64,000 bases of DNA from Stropharia rugosoannulata (GCA_028532985.1 JANCIK010000012.1:496001-560000); one strand, 5' to 3'; counted from the stretch's first letter, positions 26,259 through 38,776 are shown. Numbers and translations are program-made. Notes: generated by a model from the sequence alone, not told the origin.

Positions 26259-28016
26259 ATGGTCCTAAGATCCACACCTACAGATGGTTTTCCGACGCCG
26301 ACTTCGCGATCACAGGCTGAGACCGAGGCCGTTCTTCTTGAGCATATCTCAGATGCTGAAGGGACAATACCAACGCTGCAGAAAAATCCCCACCTACAAT
26401 TCCTAGTTCGCAACCTCGTCCAAGGATTTCCAGCGCGCTATGTCAGCCAGGACGCAAGCCAGCCATGGCTTCTCTTCTGGACTCTACAAGCTTTCTGTGT
26501 TCTTCAGGTCAGCCTGGATCCGGGCAACAGGCAGAGGTATGTTGCCTGCCACCCAGCTCGTGGAGAAACTGACTATATGCGCAATGTATGCGCAGATGTA
26601 TCGAAAAAATCATGGCCTGGCAGCATCCAGACGGAGGATTCGGGGGTGGACCGGGACAGGCTGCACATTTACTTCCGACATATGCATCCGTGTGCGCGTT
26701 GGCAATTGTTGGCAAGCCAGGACCAGGCGGAGGCTGGGACCAAATTGATCGGTGAGCTTTGTACCACATCGTTCATTTCTAGGTGTACTAACCGTTATTA
26801 GCGAGAAGATGTACAAATTCTTTATGTCACTGAAGCAGAACGACGGATCGTTCCTTGTTGCACACCATTCCGAAGTCGATGTACGGGGGATCTATTGTCT
26901 CTTGACCGTCGCTACTTTGCTCAATATCATTACTCCTGAACTCGTTCAAGGCACCGCAGAATTTATAGCCTCCTGCCAGACTTACGAAGGCGGCTTCTCT
27001 TCGGCCTCGCATCCCCAGTATTCTCTGTCCGGAGTCGTACCGCCGCCGCCCGCACCTCGACCGCCCCTCGGAGAGGCTCATGGAGGGTACACTTTTTGTG
27101 CCCTGGCTTCCTGGGTCCTCTTACAACCTTTCGAACCCACATCTCGCATCGATCTGCAGAGCCTTCTCCGATGGCTGGTAAATATGCAAGGCCTTGAAAT
27201 CGAGCTGGGCGGGTTCAAGGGACGGACTAACAAGCTTGTGGATGGTTGCTATTCGTGGTGGTGCGGAGGTGCGTTCGCCCTGCTCGAAGCCCTCGGACTT
27301 GGTGGCTTGCAAAACGCGGATTCGGACGAAGTCCCCGTGGACAGCGGTACAGGCCCTGGAGTTTGGGACGATGTAGATGGTGCGCATAGTTTCGTGCTCG
27401 TTATCTATGCGCTGACTGAACCCTCTTCAGAAAGTCTCTACAACAGACATGCACTACAGGAGTATATCTTGAATGCAGGGCAGCACCCCGCGGGTGGGCT
27501 ACGAGACAAGCCGCCAAAGTATGCATGTATTCTGCCTTATATGATTTACTGCTGATGCATATACGTTCTAGGATCGCTGATGCATATCATACCTTGTATT
27601 GCTTAGCAGGATTATCGTCTGCCCAGCACCATATCTTCCCATCTCGCGTGCGTAAGCAACAGGTGCTTGACGCATGGGAGACAACAGGTCAGCACTTCTT
27701 CATGTGTGCATTTCATGTTACTTAATTCAATTTTAGGCGCACCAAACGAAGACGAACGAAAGGCTGCATATGCTGCTATTAATTCATGGACAGAAGAGGA
27801 AGGCGCATCGCGCATCGTTGGTGGAAAGGACAACCGACTAGTGAGTGCTCGAAAGTTTAGTACATAAAACAAGCGCGTATCTGATCCTGCGATTAGAATG
27901 CAACCCACCCCTTGACGAACCTTACAATCACGCATACAGATGCCATTTCTGCCCATTTTTACAAACAGAAACTAGTAACGCGAATGAGGACCACTCCAGC
28001 AGCCCAATCTTCATAG
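26259..28016 (+). CDS. RAM1: Protein farnesyltransferase beta subunit
   Basis: Alpha/alpha-barrel prenyltransferase beta subunit. Repeated motifs appear in order: MAWQHPDGGFGGGPGQ, HSEVDVRGIYCLLT, CQTYEGGFSS, GEAHGGYTFCALASW, GGFKGRTNKLVDGCYSWWCG and DAYHTLYCLAGL. The Asp and Cys of LVDGCYSWW and the His of DAYHTLY are the established zinc ligands. With the alpha subunit it transfers farnesyl to the CaaX cysteine of Ras, a-factor-like pheromones and others. The first intron joins at GNRQR/CIEKIMAWQ; at least five introns in all. The final exon ends in TTPAAQSS at 28016. A proline-rich insertion (VVPPPPAPRPPLGEAH) precedes one barrel helix. Divergent from Spe3-Lys9. Confidence 0.92.
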
Positions 28017-28215
28017 CACGCATTAGTGCTTATGAAACGATCAGGTCATATGTATAATAGTAGGGTCATTGGGCGGTCCCTGGACAGTCCATCCATGTAT
28101 AAATCCAGTTGTGTTTTTATCCATTCTTGTTCAGCTGCTCTGGCCGTCTATAAAGATTATTTGAATTTTTATATGCATAGCACATTGAATCATACCGTTG
28201 TGCCTTTACATACAG

Positions 28216-29781
28216 TTATATGGACTCCAAGGACTGTCGCCCAAACACGTAACTGCGTCCATCAACCGTATCAATATGGACGGTTGCATTATACGTGGTC
28301 GTGCGGAACCACTGGAGATCTTTTTTACGCAATGGCGGCTGTTGTCCTGTCACATGTATTTGCTTGATTACATAGTCTTCATGCATATTCCTGCTGTTCG
28401 TCTCGGATGTTGTACCGTCACAAGTAGAGATTAGCTCTCTCAATGCTGCGAATGAAAAATTCGGGCAATCGCAAATCACCATGCGTATGAGTCTGTCAGT
28501 ATCATATGAATCCAATGCCTTTTTTTCAATTACCGCAAGCAAAGCAATGATCTCGTCGTTGAACCCCGGGCACGCGGTGATATGAAGGGATGATCCCTTC
28601 CACGAGGACAGAATATTGTGGAGACTGTCATCCTCTTCATGAGTTACAGAGTCACGGCCAGGAATGTTGATAAGGCAGAGCGCGAAACTATACAGCTGAA
28701 GGGAGAAATGCGGAATAGAACACCGTTCGAAGGTGATCCCGTGATTTACATATTCAAGCTGGCTAACGAGAAAAAATTCAGTTAAAAAGTCTTTTGAGAC
28801 AGACTTGAATTCCACGAAGTCGAAGACCTTGTTATATCCAACATAGCATGTTCTTGCCAAGTCTTCGCTTCTGGGAGTGGGAGGGTGGTAAGCCAAAGAC
28901 AAATTTTCGAAGCAGACTGTGACATCCCATTTGACGAAACAGAGTAGCAAGAATAGAAAATTTTCGAGCGAGTATTCTTCTTGTTTTATGTCGTTTCCTG
29001 GAGAAGGAAACTGGAAATCCTTGATACACAGGTCGAACCGACCCACTGATTCAACACGTTCGACTTTTATTGACTGTAGCCAGTAATTCCCTAGATGTAG
29101 CATGTCCATGAACGATGACCCATTCATCGACATTGTCTCCAACTCGGTCAACTGATACGGGAGCGGAGATCGCGTGAGTTGATGAGTTTGCTCCCAGCGG
29201 AAGCATAGGGGCATGTCATAATTTATATAGTCAAGCGTAAGATTTGTCAGTTCACTGTTGCACGCGATCAGACTGGCAGCTGAAGGCAGCGAGGATGCAA
29301 ATGTTAGCTCGAAGACTATTGAAGTGCAGCGGTGAGCATGGGGCATCAAGTGCTGGATTACTCTGCGAGCTCTTGCATTTTCGACGGCCTTCCAACTCTC
29401 GGAATCCTCCTTTGAGGTCGTGAAGACCTCCAGTGGGAAAAGCGTCCGCGATGCAAATTCAAAGGTGTGCAAAAAAGGATCCGGGTCGTCTGCCAGGTCA
29501 AACGCGAGTGAAGTCCAGTACTCGGGAGAGTTAAGCGCAATATCCCTCCATTTTTGACATGTTTTGACCACATTGAAAGGAAACCTAGCAGCACTTCGGA
29601 GTGGCTCATCCGAAGCCCACACCAAACTTTCAGTAGGAGGAGGCAAGGAGGAATTATCGGATTCATCATCGCTAGAATCTGACCAATAGACATTGGCATT
29701 CCGGTTTCTCCAACATGAAAAGTAAATTATTTTGAAAATGTAGACCAGGATTTCAACGGGAAAGTCTTGAATCTGTGCCAT
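28216..29781 (-). CDS. F-box protein, ~521 aa, intronless
   Basis: The F-box lies at the very N terminus (MAQIQDFPVEILVYIFKIIY), then an acidic Ser/Asp stretch, then VVKTCQKWRDIALNSPEYW, the second half of the F-box in this fungal family. Later sequence is leucine-rich without regular repeats. Predicted SCF substrate adaptor. I prefer the ATG at 29781; the frame extends to 29832 (MYEQNF) without a better motif. It is not closely similar to the neighbouring F-box proteins except in the F-box itself. Confidence 0.75.
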   Translation of the reverse strand: MAQIQDFPVEILVYIFKIIYFSCWRNRNANVYWSDSSDDESDNSSLPPPTESLVWASDEPLRSAARFPFNVVKTCQKWRDIALNSPEYWTSLAFDLADDPDPFLHTFEFASRTLFPLEVFTTSKEDSESWKAVENARARRVIQHLMPHAHRCTSIVFELTFASSLPSAASLIACNSELTNLTLDYINYDMPLCFRWEQTHQLTRSPLPYQLTELETMSMNGSSFMDMLHLGNYWLQSIKVERVESVGRFDLCIKDFQFPSPGNDIKQEEYSLENFLFLLLCFVKWDVTVCFENLSLAYHPPTPRSEDLARTCYVGYNKVFDFVEFKSVSKDFLTEFFLVSQLEYVNHGITFERCSIPHFSLQLYSFALCLINIPGRDSVTHEEDDSLHNILSSWKGSSLHITACPGFNDEIIALLAVIEKKALDSYDTDRLIRMVICDCPNFSFAALRELISTCDGTTSETNSRNMHEDYVIKQIHVTGQQPPLRKKDLQWFRTTTYNATVHIDTVDGRSYVFGRQSLESI

Positions 29782-29832
29782 AGCAGATAATCGTGTAATT
29801 AGCTGTGTTTGTTTGAAGTTCTGTTCATACAA

Positions 29833-30356
29833 GAGCGATGTTTAAACTATAATTTTTAACGTTGTTAATGAGTACAAATAATGAAGACATACCGGCCTAA
29901 TAGCTAACTAGTCAGTCAACAATAATACTTATCGACCGCACGACTCTCCGGAGAATGTGCTGTTCGCACTTGGTTAGCACGAGGCCAAAGAGCAGATCGC
30001 CAAGAGCAGAAACATGGAATTCAACTCCGTTTCAAATGACGGCGCTTGCCGAGGATCTAGCATGACTTGTTGTTTTTCCACTTGAAGACCCAATGAAGAC
30101 CTCGTATCAAAGGAAGGAAGGTATGACTTCGCATTTCAAGTTCAAATGTTCGACCCCGTACATGTGAACAAAGACGAACTCATGCCCTTCGGGAATTTCT
30201 GACAAAAGATTTGAGATAGCACGGTATTCGACACCATACAAGCTACTAGAGATTTTCTACTGATTGTAGCGAGTCGTGACAGCTACTACGTGCCGGTACT
30301 TCATGGATATCATTTAAGGCCATTTTAACTCTGCCAGAGTCAGGTTATTGATTCGA
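29833..30356. other. Intergenic
   Basis: About 520 bp upstream of the F-box gene and downstream of the small secreted-protein gene. I see no gene or repeat. Confidence 0.4.
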
Positions 30357-30995
30357 TTACTGGATGGTGAAAAGGGCACTGTGAGCTGCAGCTCCGACAG
30401 AGTCTGTGACAGATATTTCGACCACAGCACCTAGCAGAATATAAGCATACTAGAGACGATGCGAGAGAAAATAAGGTAACTTGAACATACCACGAGAGAC
30501 ATTGACATCCCAAGTAACGGAGTGTCCGGTCACAGGGTTAAACTCAGCCACTACATTACTAACGCCGCTAAAAACTCTGAGGACAGTAAATATCGTTAAC
30601 TACTCAAGCTTTATATGAAAAATAAATCCACATACTTCTAAAAATCCGTGTACCAAGCGATGTAGACCAAGTAATAGTCAGTATATATTGTGTTGAATGT
30701 CAGGTGGTAGGATTATACTAACCACATCGAAAGGAGCTGGGTGAAAATTAGATCGTGAGTAGCTATACGCATTTATGTTACAATCTGAGACGACTCACGA
30801 GAGCCACCGCTGAATGTGATGAGGACTGGTTCTCCAGCGAACGCGTTTGCCCTATAGATTTAATACGCATCAATAGATAGTCACGGTACCGACGATCGGC
30901 TCATACGGTGTGTTAACTATGAGAGGAGTAGAAGCAACGCTGCCAGCAATGCTGAACATGAAAAGAGCAAGAGAAGCAATCTTGGAGTTGAACAT
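30357..30995 (-). CDS. Small secreted Kre9/Knh1-like domain protein, 105 aa, with apparent 2-nt exon
   Basis: Exons 30995-30907, 30851-30799, 30736-30723, 30637-30636, 30576-30491 and 30430-30357 sum to 318 nt, exactly 106 codons. Residues 1-22 form a signal peptide (MFNSKIASLALFMFSIAGSV). The mature part reads GEPVLITFSGGSPPFDV, then HSVTWDVN, then VEISVTDSVGAAAHSALFTIQ. This is the short beta-sandwich domain seen in Kre9/Knh1-like and Ser/Thr-rich GPI-anchored fungal proteins. No GPI signal or Ser/Thr-rich tail follows, so it is probably secreted free. The fourth exon of two bases (AA), between AG and GTATGT, is required for phase. Cell-wall function is inference. Confidence 0.7.
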
Positions 30996-31513
30996 TGTGA
31001 ATAGGTGTGTATGCAGGACGCTGGAATCTGTTAATCTGAAAGAATTCAACGTCCTGGGCTTGTATTTATATGTTTTTTTCGAAATCCTTCCCGACTTATA
31101 AAGTTATTGGCACAACAAAGACTTTGACTTCGGTTCTATCATCCGAGAGAGTTAATGGCACCATAATTGTGTTGAAGGTACTGGCAAATATAGAACAAAA
31201 ACGTGCAGATCAGCGCCCATTGACGATAGAACCCAATGACATACAAGGGATTAACATGTTACGGTCATAGCAGGGCATGACTCGCCGTCTGAGGGAATAT
31301 TACTCTGCTTCTTGTACTAGGAAAATAAGTTGGCTTGGTAATCTGGGAGTATTTCGCAATTACAGGAACGCCTTGTGTTAGATGGTCCGCTATATTGGTA
31401 CGGTACAAAAATTAACAAGATTCTTTTCAAATGAGCACTGCAAGATAATGATACAAGAAAACAAGATCCGGCGGCCACCTGCACAAATACTAGGTTGTAC
31501 TTCCCACTTTAAC
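30996..31513. other. Intergenic
   Basis: About 520 bp holding the promoter of the small secreted-protein gene and the 3' end of the F-box/LRR gene. I see no other feature. Confidence 0.4.
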
Positions 31514-33229
31514 CTAAATTAAAATACACGTCGAAAGGTCGAGTCTGACACCCATGGCCATGGAATCTCTCAGAACACTGGTTCGCATCCTTAGATCATC
31601 CAATTCACGCTCCATGGCTTTGGTGCGCTCCCGCTCTTCGATGCGGGCCTTGCTGAGGAGAGGCACTACACAGCTCACGTTGTTCCATAATTCACAGCGC
31701 TCATTAACGATGCTGGCAAGCTCAGGGTTAGGCTCGTCGCATTCGTCCCAAGTGATCCCACATTCGATCTCACATTCCGGCGCGAGAAATTGCGAGAGAT
31801 AAAGTGCAGGCGCTTCTTCCTGGTCTATAATAGATACTCCAACTGATAGGCGACGAAGACACGTGAATGGAGAAGGCGGAGAGGCGGGGGAGACTCCGGG
31901 AACGTTTGTTGCATCGATGTAGAGTCCCAGTGTTTTGAGCCGCGTGCAGTGTTTGGCAAAGGGTGTCAGTGCTTGGAGCGTCAGTGGCGAGTTCGTGAGG
32001 TAGATGGGCTCCGTATTCAATAGCAAGCATTCCATATTGGGACAAGAGATTGCAAAAACTTCAAGGTCGTCTTGAGTCAGGGCCAGCGGATAATGGTGAC
32101 CAATTTCTAGACTTGTGAGATTTGGCAGCTTGAATAAGGGCTTGAGAATATCCAGGGTAATATTAAATGACTCCGCGTCTTCGCTGTTGAGATTAGTTAT
32201 ACTTGGATTTCGTCCAGAAATTAGAGAAAGTTCCTTGATCGTCGGACAATGTTCAGCTACCGCACAGAGTATTTGATGGATAGATTCTGGAGTTTCAATG
32301 ATACGTTCAGAATCAAGGAACAGGGCCACGAGGTTACTCGGCGCGAACGGCGTCTGCACAAAACGGGTCGCGTCATCAAAGCTAGTCGTCATGGAAAGAT
32401 CATAAAGAGCTGGGAATGCACCCTCACTAAACGTGGGTGTGAACGATGCGATATCCTGGCTGTCCCCAATTCCCTGCTCTTCCGCATACTGAAACTCGAT
32501 GACAGCAAGATTTTCTAGCCGCGAAAGTGTTTTGGCAATGTTTGTCGTAAGATAAAACCGCGGTAAGGTTATCTTGCGCAATTTGGGCAGCTGTGATAGC
32601 AAGAATTGGAGGTCGCCTTCGATTAGGCGCACGGCTATATGCGAACGGAGATCTAGTTCGAGCAGGTTTGGAAGCCGATCGACTATTTCGGTGAAAAGGA
32701 CTCGAAACGAGTGATCTGGATCCACAAGACGGATGATGAGATGTTTTATGGTACTGTGCATAAAAAGAACTGATAGATAAGGGGGAAAGGCCGTCCATTC
32801 GAGTGTATGTAGGTTGGGCAGTATTTCGAGTCGTCTTCGCGTCGTAGCGATACAGTCCAGCGCACTTTGCTTTATACTAGGAGTTCCGGTGTACTTCAGT
32901 CGACGAACGCGTGTTGAATATTTTTCAAACCGCTTCCAGTCATCTACGACTGGCAGACGCTCGAATTCCTATTTCTCTTGTCAAATCGAAAGGAGGATTG
33001 AAACAGGATGATCACGCACATAGTGTGTTTTTCCCGACCCCTTCATCGTACATAGGATGTTAAATAGATTATAGATATTATCAACGTTCCTCCAAAGAAC
33101 GTCCAGGGCAACACTGGACCATGCTTTGCAGACTTGAGCATTCGCCACATTCGATTTGCGGTCTAGGTATCCGAAAATCATGTCAAGGAGCTCCGGGATA
33201 GCAAGAACGCGATGCATTGTATTCTCCAT
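31514..33229 (-). CDS. F-box/LRR protein, 554 aa
   Basis: Exons 33229-33020 and 32968-31514 sum to 1665 nt; the 51-nt intron starts GTGCGT. Residues 1-50 are an F-box (MHRVLAIPELLDMIFGYLDR, QVCKAWSSVALDVLWRNV). The rest holds degenerate leucine-rich repeats (LPNLLELDLRSHI, LPKLRKITLPRFY, LPNLTSLEIGHH, CPNMECLLLNTEP) and ends in a basic/acidic coiled coil (EERERTKAMERELDDLRMR). Predicted SCF adaptor. Reading through the intron would meet an in-frame stop, so splicing is needed for a full-length product. Confidence 0.8.
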
Positions 33230-35912
33230 AGTGGGTAGTGAGGTATTCGGCAGATAAATGCGGTTAATGAGCCACCATTGACCGCGTCAGCGGCAGCGGC
33301 GAAGAAGGTTCAAGTTGAAGGTCCCGAAAGAATGACATATTCATATCACGTATGCAGTGATCAGGTGATACAGAAGTCATTCCCACGGATAAATAGAGAC
33401 CCTAACCCCCGGGCGCCTAATCGACTTAAGAGTACTTCACTCAATCGATACGCAAATGGATTTATGATAATACTGAGTAGGCGGACAATACTTTTGCACT
33501 GAAAAATGCATATTACATATGAGCCTCTAGTAACTGAAGCATACTACTACGTACACTGCATTGTCAAGTATGAAGGGCTAAAAATCGTGATCCAAGATTT
33601 GTTGAGGGTTTGAGAAAGATACAAATTGTGTCATGCTTACTACTTCAAACACCAGCTAAAGCGTTCACTCTGCTTGATCAGAACGATGCGTCTTTGACTG
33701 TTTACTGACTAGCTTGCAAGAGCAACCACGAAGTAACAAGTCAAGAATTTCGGTAAGTGCGGCTCGCAGCACTGAGCATCATACCGCCGTCCCCAAATTA
33801 GAGTGTGCAGGTTAGAGTATATGTATATAATTATTTATGCGGCCACGCTTCAATCGCACAAATGACAGGCCTGTTAGAAATTGCACATACACAAAATGAT
33901 GTGATGCGTCCCAAGCTCTTGAGTATTGGCAATTTTCTAAACCAAGAGTCAGCCATTAGGCTCATATTTTCTTCTTGCTCGTTCGCTCACTCACCAGCCT
34001 ATTCATTTAGCTGAGCCGATAAACAGCCTATATATGTAGACAACGGTATCTTAAAATCTCGATGACGTCCGCAACGCAAGTAAGAGCAAACTCCATCTAA
34101 ATTTGTCGCAACCCTGAATACCAGCTGGCGGGCCGCCGGTCCGACGGGCCCCAGTTCCCTTCCTCCGCTACTTACGAAGTTTTATATGTAACAGCCAGAC
34201 AGGTGGTCTGACAAACTGCAATGTACATTGCCCTGGCAATGCCGAATATTTCCCAAGACAAATACCCTTATGGCAATTCGTGTAAAACATAGAGATTGAA
34301 TAATGAAAACAAGGGGCCGAGAAATTCACACTACTACTGCTTGGCCGGGCGCCACAATTAGCTCACTCATTGAGGTGTTAAATCCAAATCGTATGTCTTC
34401 GCTGAGCGAAAGTTAAAACCAATCTAATACAATACCACATAAGTGCTACATAAGTTCGCTCGTACAAATGACAAACGTCATAGCCACTTCCACTTGCCGA
34501 CTCCGTCGCCCATAATTAAATATGTAATAGACGCCACACCATGATAGAACAGATACGAAGACTGACTTTAGTAGTAGCTCAGCCGTCGGTAGAAGCTAAC
34601 GATTACTGTATATACAGGGGGGAATTTATCCATTTTCTACAAGCGTCATAAATTAGCGCGCGATAGGTTGTGAATGCACCCGGTGAGGAATTTGTATATC
34701 TCCGGCGCCTCTGATAAATCGGATTAACTGTAAAGCTTCAAGGGTTGGAATCACTCCTCTGGACCAGGGATTCGAAGGTTGGATTTTGGCTCGCAATCAC
34801 TGTCATTCTCGAGAAGGTACCGTCCTCGATATGCGTGTTCATTCTGTACTTTTCTTCGAAATTCAATATGGGTGTTTCGGCTCATCCACTTTGGCGTGGC
34901 ATTGATTGACTGACTTGTAGACATGTGTTGTATGTACCGTAAATTATACATAGACAGGTCACAGGGCTTGTCATTATGGGGCTGTATGCCGTCTTTCTGA
35001 GTAAATATGTATCGCATGAGAGCATAACTCCAGATCCACTGATCTCCGTGCATCATTGCTCTTTCCATCTTGTATACAACCTAAGCAGATGGAAGCCGCA
35101 TGAGAAATACTGTGATGAGGGCTTGGGAATATGTGATGTGTAAGTATGCAGACTCTCCGTAAAGCGTCGCATACTTGGATGCGGGACAGGACATGGACAG
35201 GTGACCCATTCATAGCCGCTCTGTCCGACACCGGAGAACCATAGCATTTCATATGCGTTCAGTGAAACGCAGTTTTCATAGAAAGTGCTATGAAAACATA
35301 CTCAACAACCTGCCATAGATTCTATGCCCGGGGTGAGTTTGTAGCCTATCTAATTGGTTCTTTCTAGCCTCATGACTGTCTCTATTATAAGGCGAGCATA
35401 AGGGGTTCTGGGGAAGAAGTCGCCCCGCATCCATGAACTGGAGTATATTTTTAGATTGGTATGAATCCTTCATTTATTCCGCCATTGTCGCTTTGTGAGT
35501 CTGTCTAACTGGATATTCTATGCTAGAGATTAATCGCAAGACGAAGGCGACTCGCTTTGAGGAGCGCATCGTTCGGGTACGATGACCCAAGAGCCAGGTA
35601 CCCACTAAGTACATAATAGTCCAAAATTACTTCTTCTGATGAGGCCGGGCCGCCTATGGACTGAATTGAACGCCAGCTCCTCACCAGACTCCATCCTCTC
35701 ACCAATCTTCCCAAATCTTATCCCCACACATGGTCCGCTAACCATGACGTGTCTCCATTTACCCATACTTACCCCCGTTGTGACAGAGATGTAGTCCTGA
35801 AGCGCCGCCTTTCGCTGGTATAAGTATAAGTACATTGGAAATAGATGCTTCTGTCACCGATCCTTTCGACTCCCGTTCTTCAAGGGTTAGCTGAGCACGG
35901 CAGCTAGAAAAG
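33230..35912. other. Long gap with unresolved coding-like fragments
   Basis: Nothing convincing in 33,230-34,700. On the minus strand, 34,751-35,835 contains fragments that read like protein: GDQWIWSYALMRYIFT (34,751-35,068), WFSGVGQSGYEWVTCPCP (35,053-35,247) and YQRKAALQDYISVTTG (near 35,800), the last ending at a strong GTAAGT donor. I could not join them into one gene. Two adjacent small hairpins lie at 35,255-35,297. Confidence 0.35.
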
Positions 35913-38291
35913 ATGCAGGAGGATCTCTTCAAAAACATTCGTGTATACTGTGCGTCCTGATCTCATCGTATCGCCTCAGTCACTGACTATTGACATTGCA
36001 GGGTTGGCATTTATTGCCTACTGGGGGATCGTCCTGTTCGGTTATGATACGTGGGTTTTATCTACTTCATCTGATATTAAGTAGAGGCTAATATCTTTCT
36101 TACTCAGTGGTATTGGGTGAGGATCAAGTTTTATTGAGAAAGTGGAATAGGGCCTTATATGGAGTGCATCTCAGCGGTGGAGTTGTCAGTTCGAGTTTCT
36201 TTTTGAAGAGCTTCGGGCTGCTCAATGCAGACGGGACCACTAATACAAGCAAATCGGATGCTGTATCCTCTAATGTAGTCTCCGTTCTCCAAGCGGGTGC
36301 CTTTTTCGGGGCACTGGGCAGCTCTCCTATGTCAGGTGAGTTGATGTCCTTTTTCTTCTTCAAAACTATTCCTTATAATTGCATCGTTAGCAAAAATTGG
36401 AAGAAAGTTGACCATTCTGATATTCACAGTTGTTTTCATTGTCGGAGCAGTGAGTGCTCATAACTTCCACCCTGCTTGTATGCTCTTAACTGTTCTCCGT
36501 AGATCCTGACAACTGTGGCCGAAGCCGGAACGGGCCTCGGAAAAATCTATGCTGGACGAGTCATATCTGGGGTTGGTATCGGTGCTATATCCGCTGTCGC
36601 CCCAGCCTACGTATCGGAATGTTGCCCTAAAGAAGTTCGCGGAAGGATTACAGGATGCTTCCAGATAATGGTGAGTCGCTTGCCGTCAGATTTGTCCGTC
36701 ACATGTTTACGGATAATAATCAGGTTGCCCTGGGGGTGATGCTGTCGTACTTCGTGAACTGTAAATACACTTTCTTCACGGTTTACATCTTAGAACTGAC
36801 AAAAAGCCAAATTCAGTCGGGATTGGTATCCACATTCAATCTGGTGTGGAAATTTGGAGAATACCTTTTGGAATTCAACTTGTACCTGCTGGTATCTTGT
36901 TGTTTGGCTTATTAACTGTCAAGGTGTGTATGGTTTTTACCACCCTGGATCTCAAAGGTAACACGGTAATAGGAATCGCCCCGTTACTTGGCATCAGTTG
37001 GGAGAAACGAAGAAGCACTGGTAAACTTGGCGTATCTACGCCGGGAAACCGTAGACTCGCCAGAGGTACTCCATGAACTTGCTGAAATTGAAGCCGCCAT
37101 TCTGGAGGAACGCGAAGCTCGGAAAAGCTTGGGACTGAAAGAAGTTTTCTTCGGCAAAGGGAACTTCATCAGATTTGTCATCGCGTTCTTTATATTCTTT
37201 TTGCAACAGTGGGCAGGACAGAACTCAGTCAAGTAAGTTATTCCGTTGAGCTAGCTGTGTTGGTATTAACGAATATCTATAGCTACTACGCCCCACGGAT
37301 ATTTACTTCTGTAAGACAGGGAGTTTTCTATGTTGTCTGCTACAATTCACGCTTAATACATTATAGATCGGATTTACTGGCACGCGTAACTCCTTGCTGG
37401 CCAGTGGAATTTATGGTACAGACATACTTACACTCAAAGCTGTTATACATGCTAACTCCTTCCTAGGCATAGTGAAATTCGTAGCGACTACTTTATTCAT
37501 CTTCTTTGGTGTCGAAACGCTCGGCAGAAAGCTATCACTCTTTATTTCTGCGATGGGAATGGGTACTCTATTCTTCATTGTTGGCGCAATTTTCAAGACG
37601 CACCCGCCTCCGACGCTATCCCCTGGAGAACTGCCCCCCGCTCCTCCTCCGGCCTCTAAAGCTATGGCCGCGATGTTATACATCTACGTCTGCTTCTATT
37701 CGATGGGATGGGGTGTGTACATCACATTAATCGATGCACGTTGTTCGCTGATGAACCGATTAATCATACAGGTCCACTTCCTTGGGTCTACGTCTCTGAT
37801 ATCTTCTCAACTCGCACTCGCCACCACGGCCTTGCCCTAGCAAGTGCATCGCAATGGCTCTGGAGTAAATATAGCTTTTCAATTCATTTTAACGGCTTGA
37901 TTGATTATTTCTGCAGACTTTGTCCTAACAAAGATTACGCCTACGCTGGTTACGCACCTGGGATACAAGCTCTTCTTGATGTTCGCCGCCGTCAACATAG
38001 GAGCGATGGCAACATTTTCTCTGTGAGAATTCATTGTCTCATGGTCGAGGTGTCCCATATTGACTCTGTGCCGCGTAGACTTATTCCAGAGACCAAGGGA
38101 CGCAGTTTGGAGGAAATGGATGTCATCTTTGGTACCATTTCCGCCGCGGACCGACAGGCAGATATCGACAAACGGGAAAACGGTAGGTCTTTTTTGCACA
38201 TCACAATCAAGAATGCGACTAAGGCGTAATTTTAGAAATGCACGGCAACCAAGCCACCTCTATACATTCGTCTCAAGATAAGAAAGTTTAA
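35913..38291 (+). CDS. MFS sugar transporter
   Basis: An intact twelve-helix sugar porter spread over more than ten exons. Landmarks: LAFIAYWGIVLFGYDTGIGG (first helix), GRVISGVGIGAISAVAPAYV and KEVRGRITG (sugar-porter signature), WRIPFGIQLVPAGILLFG then ESPRYLASVGRNEEAL at the loop, FFLQQWAGQNSV in helix 7, YYAPRIFTSIGF, PETKGRSLEEMDVIFG at the end of helix 12. The last exon ends in HSSQDKKV at 38291. GQNSV/YYAP and PETKGRSLEE are typical of fungal hexose/quinate permeases; substrate cannot be assigned. One exon is only about 9 codons (GIGG region). All joins I checked keep the frame. Confidence 0.88.
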
Positions 38292-38776
38292 TAGCGCTAA
38301 CCATTCGCGTTTACGAACCTGTTATGACCTTCTGTCATGATCATGTGTACCTGTGTATTGTATTTATATACCTGTAACTGTTCGTAGTGATGTTAAACTC
38401 TAGTGGATGATGTATGTACACTGTTGTAGAATCACATTTTTTTCATCATTGGATTCATGATGTACACAAAATAGACATGCTGAAAATCATTCAAGTTCTA
38501 GATGGTCGACAGTGATATACATAATTGCAACCAGGGCCCGAGAAACGAATTCTGCTTTGATGAAAATTGCTGTGAACATTGACTACAAAGCAGCTGTGTA
38601 AAACACCAGTGCAGCTATGTGGACTCAGGTCGAAACATATAAAGCCGCTGGACTACTGACGCATATTCTGCATTCCTCTATCTTCGTTTTCTTTCATTGT
38701 TCCTATTCTCTTCTAGGACCAGGAGTCCAACGTCTTTATACTTTTTTCTTCCAATTCAAATTAGCAACTTATTATC
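38292..38776. other. Intergenic
   Basis: About 480 bp between two plus-strand genes. A C/T-rich tract near 38,680-38,760 probably belongs to the next promoter. No gene seen. Confidence 0.4.

Noticed and set aside
32969..33019. In-frame stop in the F-box/LRR gene, suggesting a pseudogene
   Set aside because: A canonical 51-nt intron (GTGCGT to AAATAG) removes it and leaves a total length divisible by three.
34120..34170. GC-rich palindrome-like patch (CTGGCGGGCC...GGGCCCCAG) as a tRNA or origin
   Set aside because: Arms do not pair cleanly, and no tRNA T-loop or anticodon arm can be drawn.
35913..38291. Sugar transporter broken into many short frames, suggesting a pseudogene
   Set aside because: Every break coincides with usable donor and acceptor sites, and the spliced protein contains all expected helices and signatures.
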